Shown piece by piece: positions 1 to 9,313 of a DNA stretch of 64,000 nucleotides. This DNA is from Planctomycetota bacterium (lineage in GTDB: Bacteria; Planctomycetota; Planctomycetia; Pirellulales; UBA1268). The notes below the pieces were generated by a model. It was not told the DNA's origin and ran no database searches. It saw only the letters and a program-made list of their open reading frames with translations. The position numbers were made by a program, and so were the translations under genes. Position 1 is the first letter of the stretch. Each line of letters starts with the position of its first letter. The DNA is taken from positions 37,088 to 101,087 of the forward strand of contig JABAAH010000003.1 of NCBI GenBank assembly GCA_014238855.1. The letters run 5' to 3'.

Positions 1-112
1 TGTGGCCAACCGATACAAGTGAAACGATCAAACGAACTCATGCGATCCATATAAATACAATTCATGCCCTACATCAGGAAGTTAGCGATCCTTCGGGGTG
101 TAGGGAATGGCA

Positions 113-138
113 AAAAACACCTATTTCGGCGTGTTTTT
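113..138. terminator. Possible intrinsic terminator / inverted repeat
   Basis: AAAAACAC-ctatttcggc-GTGTTTTT, perfect 8-bp arms with a T-run; AT-rich stem so weak. Confidence 0.3.
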
Positions 139-213
139 ACCGGACGTACGAAATTTCGCGTATCATTGGGTTTCTGATGACCTTCGTACATTCTCCCTGC
201 TCTCTACTTTCAC

Positions 214-888
214 ATGCAATCCTGTCAACCCTTGGTCACTGCATCACCGTTCGAAGTGTACCGGATTATTTCTCGTCCGTTCTTTGAGAATACGTACGTT
301 TTAAGACAATCGAAATCAAAAGATTGTCTGATTGTTGATCCCGGTTTTGACCCTGACGCTATCATTCAACTTGTTGATGAACATCAACTTGTCCCCATAG
401 CTATTGTGCTTACGCACGGACATTCAGATCACATTGCTGGCGTTGCCACAATGAAACAGCGATGGCCTTTAGCTCCCATTCTCATAGGTCACGGTGACGC
501 AGGAAAGCTCTCTGATCCAGTTGCGAATCTTTCAGCTGGATATGGTATTGATGTCATCAGCCCACCAGCAGATACGGTTTTGCGTGAGGGAGAGGATTTG
601 CAGGTGGGAAATTTTTGTGCCACTGTAGTAGAAATCCCCGGCCATTCTCTAGGCCATGTCGTTTTCTGGTTTGCGAGTGATCCGATTCTTGTATTAGCTG
701 GAGATGTGTTGTTTCATGAGGGGATTGGTCGCACAGATTTCCCTGATGGTGATTTTTCATCACTCGAATCGGGGATTGTGAACAAACTTTATAAACTTCC
801 TGACTCTGCAATAGTCTTGCCCGGCCATGGTGAGCCAACAACTATTGGGCATGAGAAAAAACATAATCCTTTCGTTTCGCTTTCGTAA
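214..888 (+). CDS. MBL-fold metallo-hydrolase (glyoxalase II-like)
   Basis: THGHSDHIAG metal-binding motif, GHSLGHVVFW, GDVLFHEGIGRTDFP, LPGHGEPTTIGHEK. Confidence 0.9.
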   Translation: MQSCQPLVTASPFEVYRIISRPFFENTYVLRQSKSKDCLIVDPGFDPDAIIQLVDEHQLVPIAIVLTHGHSDHIAGVATMKQRWPLAPILIGHGDAGKLSDPVANLSAGYGIDVISPPADTVLREGEDLQVGNFCATVVEIPGHSLGHVVFWFASDPILVLAGDVLFHEGIGRTDFPDGDFSSLESGIVNKLYKLPDSAIVLPGHGEPTTIGHEKKHNPFVSLS

Positions 889-916
889 TTCATTCCCTGA
901 CGTCAACGACACTCTT

Positions 917-1585
917 ATGCTTGCACCAGCTGACATGCCAACACAACCGCTCGACAAATCAGTCAGTCGGTCGACGCTGTGCAAAATCACTGGACTTGGG
1001 TTGGCTGGCGTGGCGAGGCTCCTAGCAGGAGCCAGTATTCGTTGGATTGCTAGTCAGCCCGATACGTGCCAACGGGTTTATTTTGCAAATCATACGAGCC
1101 ACCTTGACGCATTGTTGATATGGGCATCGCTCCCACGACAGGTTCGGGAAATTACACGTCCTGTGGCAGCCAAGGATTATTGGTCTCGTGGTGCTTTAAG
1201 GAGATGGTTGGCAGAAGAGGTGTTCAATGCAATTCTTATTGATCGAACAGATATAAAAGTTCATCAGAGTCCTGTTGATCTTATGTTGCGTCAGGCCGGG
1301 GAGACACGATCACTTATAGTTTTTCCCGAAGGGAGCCGTAGTACCAGCGGAGAAGTTGGTGAATTTAAAAGTGGGCTCTATTATCTTTCAAAAAAGCGTC
1401 CTGAAATCGAACTCATACCGGTTCACATAGACAATTTAAATAGGGTGCTACCGCGAGGAGAATTCTTACCCGTTCCGTTGCTCTCTTGTATCAGTTTCGG
1501 ACCTCCACTCTGGCTGGAGCGAGATGAATCCAAGCTAGACTTTTTGGCAAGAGCACGCAGGGCAGTTTTATCTCTGAAGGAATAG
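917..1585 (+). CDS. 1-acyl-sn-glycerol-3-phosphate acyltransferase (PlsC-like)
   Basis: NHTSHLDALL (HX4D) and FPEGSRSTSGE motifs; ORF opens at 827 but ATG at 917 avoids overlap with the upstream gene. Confidence 0.85.
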   Translation: MLAPADMPTQPLDKSVSRSTLCKITGLGLAGVARLLAGASIRWIASQPDTCQRVYFANHTSHLDALLIWASLPRQVREITRPVAAKDYWSRGALRRWLAEEVFNAILIDRTDIKVHQSPVDLMLRQAGETRSLIVFPEGSRSTSGEVGEFKSGLYYLSKKRPEIELIPVHIDNLNRVLPRGEFLPVPLLSCISFGPPLWLERDESKLDFLARARRAVLSLKE

Positions 1586-1631
1586 ATTCAGTGTTCATGG
1601 TGATCTAAAGTCTCAAAAAGGTGTGTTCTAA

Positions 1632-2603
1632 GTGAATGATATTCGTACCATTGCTTTAGTTGCAGGTGTTCTGCTCTTGCTTTCAATAGTCACGGGAGTA
1701 GGCCAGTTTTTAAAGCGGCATCCCGATCGGGGTATTGATGCGGCTGCAGTCCGAACATTTAATATGAGAATTCGCGGTTGGTGGGTGCTGTGTACAGTCT
1801 TGGCGGCTGCTTTTTGGCTCGGGTCCACTGCGACAGTCACGCTATTCGGATTTGTTTCTTTTTGGGCGTTGCGAGAATTCATTACGCTGACACCAACTCG
1901 TAAGGGTGATCACCGTGCACTGTTCTGGGTGTTCTTTCTTTTCACTCCACTGCATTATGTGCTTGTTGGGCTGAATCGATATGATATTTATAGTGTGTTT
2001 CTGCCTGTTTACGCGACACTTTTTGTTCTAGCGAGGGCAGCGGTGGCTGGCGACTATAAACGGTTCTTGGAACGAACGGCAAAGATTCAGACAGGACTTG
2101 TTGTATGTGTTTACTGCCTGTCTTTTGCGCCAGCATTGCTCGAACTCCGTGTCGATAGAGGGCCGGATGGTATAAGCCAACTGAGTAGCCGTGATGCAAA
2201 TTTCCGATTACTTTTCTTTTTAATTCTGCTCGTTCAGTTTGCAGATTGTATGCAGTACGTGTGGAGCAGAATGTTAGGGCAACGATTAGTCGCTGCTGCA
2301 GTGAGTTCCAATCGGACGTGGGAAGGGTTGTTAGGTAGTGCGACAAGCACAGCGCTTCTTGCAGCGGTGCTATGGTGGGCTGCGCCACCATTTCAGCCTT
2401 GGCAAGCGGCAATCGTTGGCCTGGTTGTCGCTGTTATGGGATTCGCTGGAGGCATGACAATGTCAGCTATCAAGAGAGACCGCGGTGTTAAAGATTACGG
2501 AACGCTTGTTGTTGGCCATGGTGGTGTGCTTGATCGAATCGATTCGATCTGTTTCGCGGCACCGGTTTTCTACCATATGACAGTTCTGGTAATTGGCGGC
2601 TAG
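1632..2603 (+). CDS. cdsA: Phosphatidate cytidylyltransferase (CdsA-like)
   Basis: Multi-TM protein; C-terminal SAIKRDRGVKDYGTLVVGHGGVLDRIDSI matches the CDP-diglyceride synthetase signature. Confidence 0.88.
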   Translation: MNDIRTIALVAGVLLLLSIVTGVGQFLKRHPDRGIDAAAVRTFNMRIRGWWVLCTVLAAAFWLGSTATVTLFGFVSFWALREFITLTPTRKGDHRALFWVFFLFTPLHYVLVGLNRYDIYSVFLPVYATLFVLARAAVAGDYKRFLERTAKIQTGLVVCVYCLSFAPALLELRVDRGPDGISQLSSRDANFRLLFFLILLVQFADCMQYVWSRMLGQRLVAAAVSSNRTWEGLLGSATSTALLAAVLWWAAPPFQPWQAAIVGLVVAVMGFAGGMTMSAIKRDRGVKDYGTLVVGHGGVLDRIDSICFAAPVFYHMTVLVIGG

Positions 2604-2605
2604 TT

Positions 2606-3544
2606 TTACTCTGCCTTACGCTGAGTGCGTTTTGCACGCTGGACGTAAATTGACTGGCGAGCGGCGGTTGCAGAGATTCTGTTTCGTGTTGGTCCGTTTA
2701 TGTTTGTCACGTCTGGGCTTTGACCACGGGTAGTTTGTGCGATGTTTTGAATCTGTGGGATTGCGGCGGCGACAGATGCAGGTGGAGCAGGGCAACCACG
2801 CTTCACCCATTCCAACCAGATGTTTTGAAGCTTGCTAATATCGTGGATTCCATAGTGCTGACTCAATGATCGCGGCCAATTACTACTTGCCAAGCCATTG
2901 CCAACGAAATCAATGTAGCGCTGTCTACCTCCCCGTTCGATGAGGTAACGAGCTAGCGAATAGCCCTGTGAGTACAGCGGGAGTACATCTGCCGGATACT
3001 CTTTCATAGCGAACATATCGGGAAATGAAATTCCTCGTCCAGTTCGTAGGAATTCTATGAGTAATCTGTGTTGACGTGCACGCTCCACGGGATGTTCTAC
3101 TGTTGTGCAAGCTCCTTCGTCGGCCCACCGTGGAAGCGGTTGGCGAAAGTGGCTCGCAAAAATTGTATGAGTGACTTCATGTGGGAGGACGGAATCAAGT
3201 ATACGCTCTTCGCTACCTTGAATAGTCATTGTCCAGTTGAATACTTCACCCCGATCGAATACGAAACTTGTTGCTCCACCGGCTCCAAGTGTTGGTGCTA
3301 CTTCGGCCGTGATCGGGCAGGGTTGGCTCCAGCGAGGAAGTGGTTCTCCGAGCCATTCGATCGCAAGGTCGTGGCGGTATTGTTCAGCAGCGTCGCCAAT
3401 CTTCTGTGCTAACTGCGGGTGAGGAGCTTCAACAATAAAATTGGCTGTTCTGTAGCCTGCTGCGAGCAAACAATTTCCCGGAAGACATAAGGCCGCAATC
3501 ACACCGAGTAAAAGAATTCTTTTTTTTAACTTTCGGAACTGCAT
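2606..3544 (-). CDS. Secreted gluzincin-type (peptidase MA-like) protein
   Basis: N-terminal signal sequence; HEVTH followed by PRWADEGAC. Confidence 0.65.
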   Translation of the reverse strand: MQFRKLKKRILLLGVIAALCLPGNCLLAAGYRTANFIVEAPHPQLAQKIGDAAEQYRHDLAIEWLGEPLPRWSQPCPITAEVAPTLGAGGATSFVFDRGEVFNWTMTIQGSEERILDSVLPHEVTHTIFASHFRQPLPRWADEGACTTVEHPVERARQHRLLIEFLRTGRGISFPDMFAMKEYPADVLPLYSQGYSLARYLIERGGRQRYIDFVGNGLASSNWPRSLSQHYGIHDISKLQNIWLEWVKRGCPAPPASVAAAIPQIQNIAQTTRGQSPDVTNINGPTRNRISATAARQSIYVQRAKRTQRKAE

Positions 3545-3656
3545 GTATTCACCACTTCGCTTCGAAGACTATGTCGCCTGATTTCATTGCGCTGACGGGA
3601 CGTCGGACGGTAGCGGTGAGAAGTAAGTGGGGCCAGAGCGATTTTAGGTTTAATGT

Positions 3657-4481
3657 TTATTTGGCAGGAATCAGTTGCGGCCACGCGAGTCGTAGTTGAT
3701 TTGTCTCTGGTATTTCGAGATTTGTGCCCGGTGATAGAGAGACTCGTGGCTGAAGAGTCTTATTCCATGCGAAGAGGCTGCGGTAATAACGGCCATCTCC
3801 ATATGCTTCTTCTGCAAGTTCCCACCACGAGTCACCCTTTTGAACGTCATAATGCATTCCGGGTGAAAGCCTCTGCGGTGGTTTTGTGATAGTTACTTGA
3901 GGTAGTGAATTAACGTTGGGTGGGGACTGTGGAGGTAGCTGTGAAATGACGTCGTCTGAAGGTTTTGTTGAAGTCGATAGTGTTGTCGGTTCTTGTGACT
4001 GCCAAGGCGCAATTGCCGGCGTGCTGTCCAAGTTTCTGAAAGCACTTGGTTCCTTAGTACCATCGTGTTGAATCTCGTTCACTGTTTCGAGTGACGGAAC
4101 GTTGTCACTTTGTATTTGCGAAAGAGGCGGTTCACGTTCCTTGAATTGATTCAACGAAGGCTCGAAACTTGCTTCAATGCTTGAAAATCGTGGCTCCGAC
4201 TGTTCGGTATCACTCGAAGGCCATGGAGTCTTTTTTTCTGGGCTTGGGGTGAGGTCAGGCGGTGGTACAGTTTCTGCAAAAGGATTAAATGTGACGGTGT
4301 GGATATCGGGGCCAGCACCTTCGGGCGGGCGTGGGATCAGCAAACGGAGAGCAAGTGCAGTAACAAAAATTCCCGCCAAAAGGCCGAGTAATGACAGAAG
4401 GAATTTCGATTCACGTCCCATGCAAGATCCACACAGATAAATTACGTTCAGTGGCCACGCATTCCGCAGCTTTTGAATCAC
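3657..4481 (-). CDS. Membrane-anchored LysM-domain protein
   Basis: Single N-terminal TM, Pro/Ser-rich linker, C-terminal YDVQKGDSWWELAEEAYGDGRYYRSLFAWNKTL LysM-like module. Confidence 0.7.
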   Translation of the reverse strand: MIQKLRNAWPLNVIYLCGSCMGRESKFLLSLLGLLAGIFVTALALRLLIPRPPEGAGPDIHTVTFNPFAETVPPPDLTPSPEKKTPWPSSDTEQSEPRFSSIEASFEPSLNQFKEREPPLSQIQSDNVPSLETVNEIQHDGTKEPSAFRNLDSTPAIAPWQSQEPTTLSTSTKPSDDVISQLPPQSPPNVNSLPQVTITKPPQRLSPGMHYDVQKGDSWWELAEEAYGDGRYYRSLFAWNKTLQPRVSLSPGTNLEIPETNQLRLAWPQLIPAK

Positions 4482-4673
4482 TCATTAAAGGAGTGGGATT
4501 CTGCTGAAACTATCCTGCTGTTGCCATAGCGGCAGGAGAAGAAAAAGAATTGCACTGGAATGACGTATTTGTGTCGAGAATCGACCTTCGCCCGTGGGAA
4601 GCCGCATGTTCTCATGCTTCGATTGGATGTCAAAATAGGAAGGTGGCGTAGTATTTTGAAATCAGTAAAGACT

Positions 4674-5654
4674 TTAGAGTCGTTCTGCAGCCCGTAGTCG
4701 TGCTGAACGAGAGCGACGGTTTCTGGCAACCTCATCAGAAGCCGCCTCAATTGGAGAACTGGTAAGGCACTTCCAGACCTGTGGACTACGGAAAGCTGTT
4801 TTTACAAGACGATCTTCAAGTGAGTGGAAAGAAATAACAACCAGACGTCCACCAGATTTTAAACGATGAGGGACCCGTTCAAGTGCAATTTGAAGAGACT
4901 TCAGTTCCTCATTGACTGCAATTCTGAGCGCCTGAAAAGTACGAGTCGCTGGGTGTATTCTTCTCTGTTGCGTTGTTTTACGAGGTACGGCGGATGCTAC
5001 GAGTTTGGCAAATTCTTTTGCTGATTCTATTGGATTCCGTTCACGAACCTGTGCGATTCTTCGAGCTATTCTACGACTGTGGCGTTCCTCGCCAAACTCG
5101 TAAATGAGATCCGCCAGTGTTTCTGGGCGAAGACGATTGACAAGCCTCCATGCAGGCTCCCCCTCTGTTGGGTCAAATCGAAGATCAAGTGGGCCATCAG
5201 ATTCGAATGAAAAACCTCTCTCGCGGTCTGCAAGTTGGTCACTCGAAATCCCAACATCAAGAAGCATGCCATCAATTTTATCAACTTCAACAGCGTCCAG
5301 AACTTCGGGTAAATTGCAGAAGTTTGCTTGTGCGAAACGAATAGGAAGTTCCGCAAGTTCGTCCGCGCCTCGCTTGATTGCTTCTGGATCTCGGTCAATT
5401 GCAATCACGCGTCCTGTTGGTCCCACAATTTCTGCTAGCAGTCGTGTATGTCCTCCTCCTCCGAGTGTTCCATCAACAACGGTCATGCCTGGACTTAAGT
5501 TTAGAAACGACAATGACTCGTGCGACAGCACACTGGTATGGAGACTGGTTGACGGTATTTGCTGGATTGGTTTTGGTTTTAGCACTCCCTTAGTGTAACC
5601 GTTTCGATTGATACGTTTATTGAGTACCTTAATAAGCATGACACGTTCAGCCAA
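4674..5654 (-). CDS. rsmH: 16S rRNA (cytosine(1402)-N(4))-methyltransferase
   Basis: VDGTLGGGGHTRLL, DGMLLDVGISSDQLADRERGFSFESDGPLDLRFD, HPATRTFQALRIAVNEEL, VISFHSLEDRLVK; N-terminal start uncertain (5639 ATG or about 5585 GTG). Confidence 0.95.
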   Translation of the reverse strand: MAERVMLIKVLNKRINRNGYTKGVLKPKPIQQIPSTSLHTSVLSHESLSFLNLSPGMTVVDGTLGGGGHTRLLAEIVGPTGRVIAIDRDPEAIKRGADELAELPIRFAQANFCNLPEVLDAVEVDKIDGMLLDVGISSDQLADRERGFSFESDGPLDLRFDPTEGEPAWRLVNRLRPETLADLIYEFGEERHSRRIARRIAQVRERNPIESAKEFAKLVASAVPRKTTQQRRIHPATRTFQALRIAVNEELKSLQIALERVPHRLKSGGRLVVISFHSLEDRLVKTAFRSPQVWKCLTSSPIEAASDEVARNRRSRSARLRAAERL

Positions 5655-6714
5655 TTTCGATACAGCCGATTTTTTCGATTATGAACTTCCTGCCTCACGT
5701 ATTGCCCAACAGCCACTTCCAGATCGTGCCGCCGCTCGATTACTTGTGTTGGATCGAGCGTCACAAACCATTCAACATATGAATGTTCGTGATTTGCCTG
5801 ATATTCTTGCTCCAACTGATCTTTTAGTAGTGAATGATTCGCGAGTTGTGCCAGCTCGCCTTCACGGCCGGAGAGTGGAGACAGAGGGTCGCTGGGAGGG
5901 CCTTTTTTTATCGGAAGTTATTAGGGCGGGCGGGCGTCGTTTGTTACGGTTGCTGTCCAAAACACGGGGCACCCTGCGTGTGGGTGAGCGTATTGTGGTA
6001 GTCGGTGAACAAGGACAAGACCTGGCCGTTCTTGAACTTGTTGCCCGTGATTCAGGAGGAACGTGGCTCGTCGATCCATGCACTCATGAGTCCACCATTG
6101 AATTCCTGTCTCGGGTTGGTCGGGTTCCTCTGCCGGGATACATTCGGCAAGGAGTTGCCCAGAGCGATGACATCGAGAGATATCAAACAGTCTTTGCAAC
6201 ACAGCCAGGATCGGCTGCAGCGCCAACGGCGGGTCTGCACTTCACGCCGGCACTTCTACATCAACTTTCCGAACGGGGAATAAAGAAAGCAGAAGTTACG
6301 TTACACGTTGGGATCGACACGTTTCGGCCGATTAGTACTCACAAAATTGAGGATCATGAGATGCACTCGGAGTGGTGCGCTGTTTCAGAAGAAACGGTCA
6401 TGGCTGTCCACAAAACTCAGCAGCAACATGGACGGGTAGTGGCTGTAGGCACAACGGCAGTTCGTTCGCTTGAGACGTCTGCTCATTCTGGGGTCGCTGA
6501 GTCATACGGCGGTGCAACGAAATTATATATACGCCCGGGTTACTCTTTCCGTGTAGTAAACGGCATGTTGACAAACTTTCATATGCCCAGAACAACTCTT
6601 ATGGTGCTAGTGAGCGCATTTGCTGGCCGTGATCTTATTCAGCGGGCGTACAAGGAAGCTATGGAAAACGGCTATAGGTTTCTTAGTTATGGTGATGCAA
6701 TGCTCATTTTGTAA
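5638..6714 (+). CDS. queA: S-adenosylmethionine:tRNA ribosyltransferase-isomerase
   Basis: FDYELPASRIAQQPLPDRAAARLLVLDR, AAPTAGLHFTPALL, LTNFHMPRTTLMVLVSAFAG. Confidence 0.95.
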   Translation: MTRSANFDTADFFDYELPASRIAQQPLPDRAAARLLVLDRASQTIQHMNVRDLPDILAPTDLLVVNDSRVVPARLHGRRVETEGRWEGLFLSEVIRAGGRRLLRLLSKTRGTLRVGERIVVVGEQGQDLAVLELVARDSGGTWLVDPCTHESTIEFLSRVGRVPLPGYIRQGVAQSDDIERYQTVFATQPGSAAAPTAGLHFTPALLHQLSERGIKKAEVTLHVGIDTFRPISTHKIEDHEMHSEWCAVSEETVMAVHKTQQQHGRVVAVGTTAVRSLETSAHSGVAESYGGATKLYIRPGYSFRVVNGMLTNFHMPRTTLMVLVSAFAGRDLIQRAYKEAMENGYRFLSYGDAMLIL

Positions 6715-6776
6715 TGGTAAAATATTTCTTAGGTTCTTGTTTGTAGTCATTCATAACGCTCTTCAGTGATCGTGGT

Positions 6777-7493
6777 GTGATGCAACGACGGATGAGAACA
6801 AAGCAAGTTGCTATATTTAGAGTTGCTGTATTCAGATTGAAAGGAATGTATCTCGTGTCCCCAATACCTCAGGAAGATGTTTTGGTAGTTCCTCGTCATG
6901 TGTTAGAGCAAGCGGGGTTGTTTCAAGGGTTTTGTGGAGATGTTGAAAAATATCTTCCAGCACTTCTTGATCCAAATCAAACCTCATGGATGCCACGGGA
7001 TCGAGCCGAAGAAGACACATCCTTCAAGCAACTCATTCCGTACTGCCTGCTTGCATGGTTAGGCCCTAATGGCGTGGCACAATATTTTTCGTATACGCGT
7101 GGCGGCGGGCAGGGTGAGGCGAGGCTTCGATCGAAGCGTTCTATTGGCATTGGTGGCCATATTGCTAGTACTGATGGGCAGTATGGAGATAATGCTTCGT
7201 ACGAGGCGGGCATGCTACGGGAACTCAACGAAGAGGTCGCTATCAGCACCAGTTTTACAAGTCGATGTGTTGGACTTATCAATGATGATGCGACGCCTGT
7301 TGGTAGCGTGCATCTTGGGATCGTTCATGTCCTCGAATTACAATCGCCTGATGTGGAGTCTCGTGAGACTGATTTGATTGAATGCGGGTTTGAGTCTTTA
7401 GAAGAACTACTCGCCGAGCGAGAGCATTTTGAAACTTGGTCTCAGATCGCTCTCAACGCTGTGCAAGCTGGAAGTCTTGGGCGATCGTTTTAA
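6777..7493 (+). CDS. NUDIX-like phosphoesterase
   Basis: GGHIAS...EAGMLRELNEEVAI degenerate NUDIX box; alternative start near 6847. Confidence 0.65.
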   Translation: MMQRRMRTKQVAIFRVAVFRLKGMYLVSPIPQEDVLVVPRHVLEQAGLFQGFCGDVEKYLPALLDPNQTSWMPRDRAEEDTSFKQLIPYCLLAWLGPNGVAQYFSYTRGGGQGEARLRSKRSIGIGGHIASTDGQYGDNASYEAGMLRELNEEVAISTSFTSRCVGLINDDATPVGSVHLGIVHVLELQSPDVESRETDLIECGFESLEELLAEREHFETWSQIALNAVQAGSLGRSF

Positions 7494-7536
7494 CTGTGTA
7501 TGGCCGCACTTTTCAGTGATTGATGAGAAATACTGA

Positions 7537-8721
7537 GTGATGTCTGATAATACTCCCGTCTATCTCGATAATCATTCGACCACTCGAGTCGATCCTGATG
7601 TCTTGGAATCGATGATTCCTTGGTTCACAGATCATTATGGAAATGCAGGTAGTGGCACACATGTCATGGGAACCGCAGCACGTGATGCAGTCGAGTTAGC
7701 GAGGCAGCGTGTAGCCGACGCTGTTGGCGCAACGACTCGCGAAATTATTTTTACAAGTGGGGCCACCGAAAGTGTGAACTTGGCAATAGCCGGGGCCGTA
7801 AGTCGTCAGCCATCTGGTCAGTGTGTCGTGGCTGAAACTGAGCATGTCGCGGTCCTTGATGTAGTGGATCAATTAGAGCGACAGGGTTTGTCTGTTCGTC
7901 GCGTGCCAGTTACGGCAAAAGATACTGAGGCTCCCGGTGCTCTCGATCTCGATCTTCTTGACGAGATAGTTGGATCAGGAACGACTCTTGTTTCGATTAT
8001 GTTTGCCAATAATGAGATTGGTACGGTACATCCAATTTCAGCAATCGCCGATATCGTTCATTCGCACGGAGCGTTACTGCATGTGGACTGCGCGCAGGCG
8101 ATCGGGAACTGCTTGATCGATGTGACTGAAATGGGTGCCGATCTGGCTAGTTTCTCAGCGCATAAGTGTCATGGTCCGAAAGGTGTCGGTGCTCTTTATG
8201 TCAGACGCCAGCAACGAATTGTTCGAATTAATCCACAGGTTTTTGGAGGTGGGCAGGAGCGTGGCTTGCGAAGTGGAACACTGAACGTGCCAGGGCTCGT
8301 TGGTATGGGACGAGCGTGTGAACTTGCATCAAAACGTCTGGATGTATCCGCGAAGCACATGACGACTCTGCGTGGGAAGTTTTGGAATCTCTTGGTAGAT
8401 GCAATTCCGGGTATTCGATTGAATGGTCCACCGCTTGATTCAGGTGTGCGGCTGCCTAATAACCTAAACGTCCTTATTCCAGGAATTGATGGCTCAACCC
8501 TTTTAGCAGAGCTTTCACGAATCGGCATTGCAGCAAGCGCTGGCAGTGCGTGCTCAAGCGAACAACCAAAGCCAAGCCACGTTCTTGTTGCACTTGGTTT
8601 ATCGGAGGAGGAAGTTCGACAGAGCATACGTTTCGGGCTATCTCGGATGACCACTTTAACGGAGATTCAGTTGGCATCGGAAAGGCTGCAGGCAGCAGTT
8701 CAGTCGCTTCGGATTGCGTGA
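7537..8721 (+). CDS. Cysteine desulfurase (NifS/IscS family)
   Basis: VYLDNHSTTRVDP, FTSGATESVNLAI, SAHKCHGPKGVGALYVR, ASAGSACSS. Confidence 0.95.
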   Translation: MMSDNTPVYLDNHSTTRVDPDVLESMIPWFTDHYGNAGSGTHVMGTAARDAVELARQRVADAVGATTREIIFTSGATESVNLAIAGAVSRQPSGQCVVAETEHVAVLDVVDQLERQGLSVRRVPVTAKDTEAPGALDLDLLDEIVGSGTTLVSIMFANNEIGTVHPISAIADIVHSHGALLHVDCAQAIGNCLIDVTEMGADLASFSAHKCHGPKGVGALYVRRQQRIVRINPQVFGGGQERGLRSGTLNVPGLVGMGRACELASKRLDVSAKHMTTLRGKFWNLLVDAIPGIRLNGPPLDSGVRLPNNLNVLIPGIDGSTLLAELSRIGIAASAGSACSSEQPKPSHVLVALGLSEEEVRQSIRFGLSRMTTLTEIQLASERLQAAVQSLRIA

Positions 8722-8858
8722 TTCCTGTGTTTTTTCCTTCAGGATGGCTAAAAAGTGTTGTTTGGTAGCAGACTTCTTGCTGTATCAGCACAACGCCCTT
8801 TGCCGACAATCACTATCGGGATAAACTAAAGTAAGATGCTTCAAGGCATTTAGCGACT

Positions 8859-8883
8859 CATTGGATGGAAAATGTATCCAATG
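8859..8883. promoter_or_regulatory. Perfect inverted repeat upstream of HesB/IscA gene
   Basis: CATTGGAT-ggaaaatgt-ATCCAATG. Confidence 0.4.
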
Positions 8884-8947
8884 GAACTGCTCGTAGCGGG
8901 CGTTGCGTTTTTGAAACAGGTGGCAAGTTCCTACGGAGGTTTATACG

Positions 8948-9280
8948 ATGTCGGTTACACTTACTGAAAAAGCAGCCAGCGAAGTGATGAAAATTATTAC
9001 GGATCAGAAACTTGAGGACGGTACTAATCTTCGCGTTGGTGTCGCTGGAGGCGGGTGTAGTGGGTTTCAGTATTCGCTGGGCTTCGATACACAGTTCGAT
9101 CCAAAGGCTGATACAAAAACCGATCAGCACGGTGTCGCGGTTGTGGTTGATAAGAAGAGTGATCTCTTTCTTGACGGCACAACATTGGATTTCCATGAGG
9201 GAATCGATAAGCGAGGCTTTACTTTTAATAACCCAAACGCCTCTAAAAGCTGCGGTTGTGGCAGTTCATTCCAGGCATAG
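8948..9280 (+). CDS. Iron-sulfur cluster assembly accessory protein (HesB/IscA/ErpA family)
   Basis: LRVGVAGGGCSGFQYSLGFD and C-terminal SCGCGSSF; GGAGG Shine-Dalgarno upstream. Confidence 0.93.
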   Translation: MSVTLTEKAASEVMKIITDQKLEDGTNLRVGVAGGGCSGFQYSLGFDTQFDPKADTKTDQHGVAVVVDKKSDLFLDGTTLDFHEGIDKRGFTFNNPNASKSCGCGSSFQA

Positions 9281-9313
9281 GCAACTAACGCGGTTCGATG
9301 TAGAGGAGGTCCA

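Noticed and set aside
107-304. 65-aa ORF at the window start
   Set aside because: Overlaps the MBL hydrolase start and the inverted repeat; no recognisable motifs.
5104-5598. 164-aa Ser-rich ORF antisense to rsmH
   Set aside because: Ser/Arg-rich composition typical of an antisense shadow.
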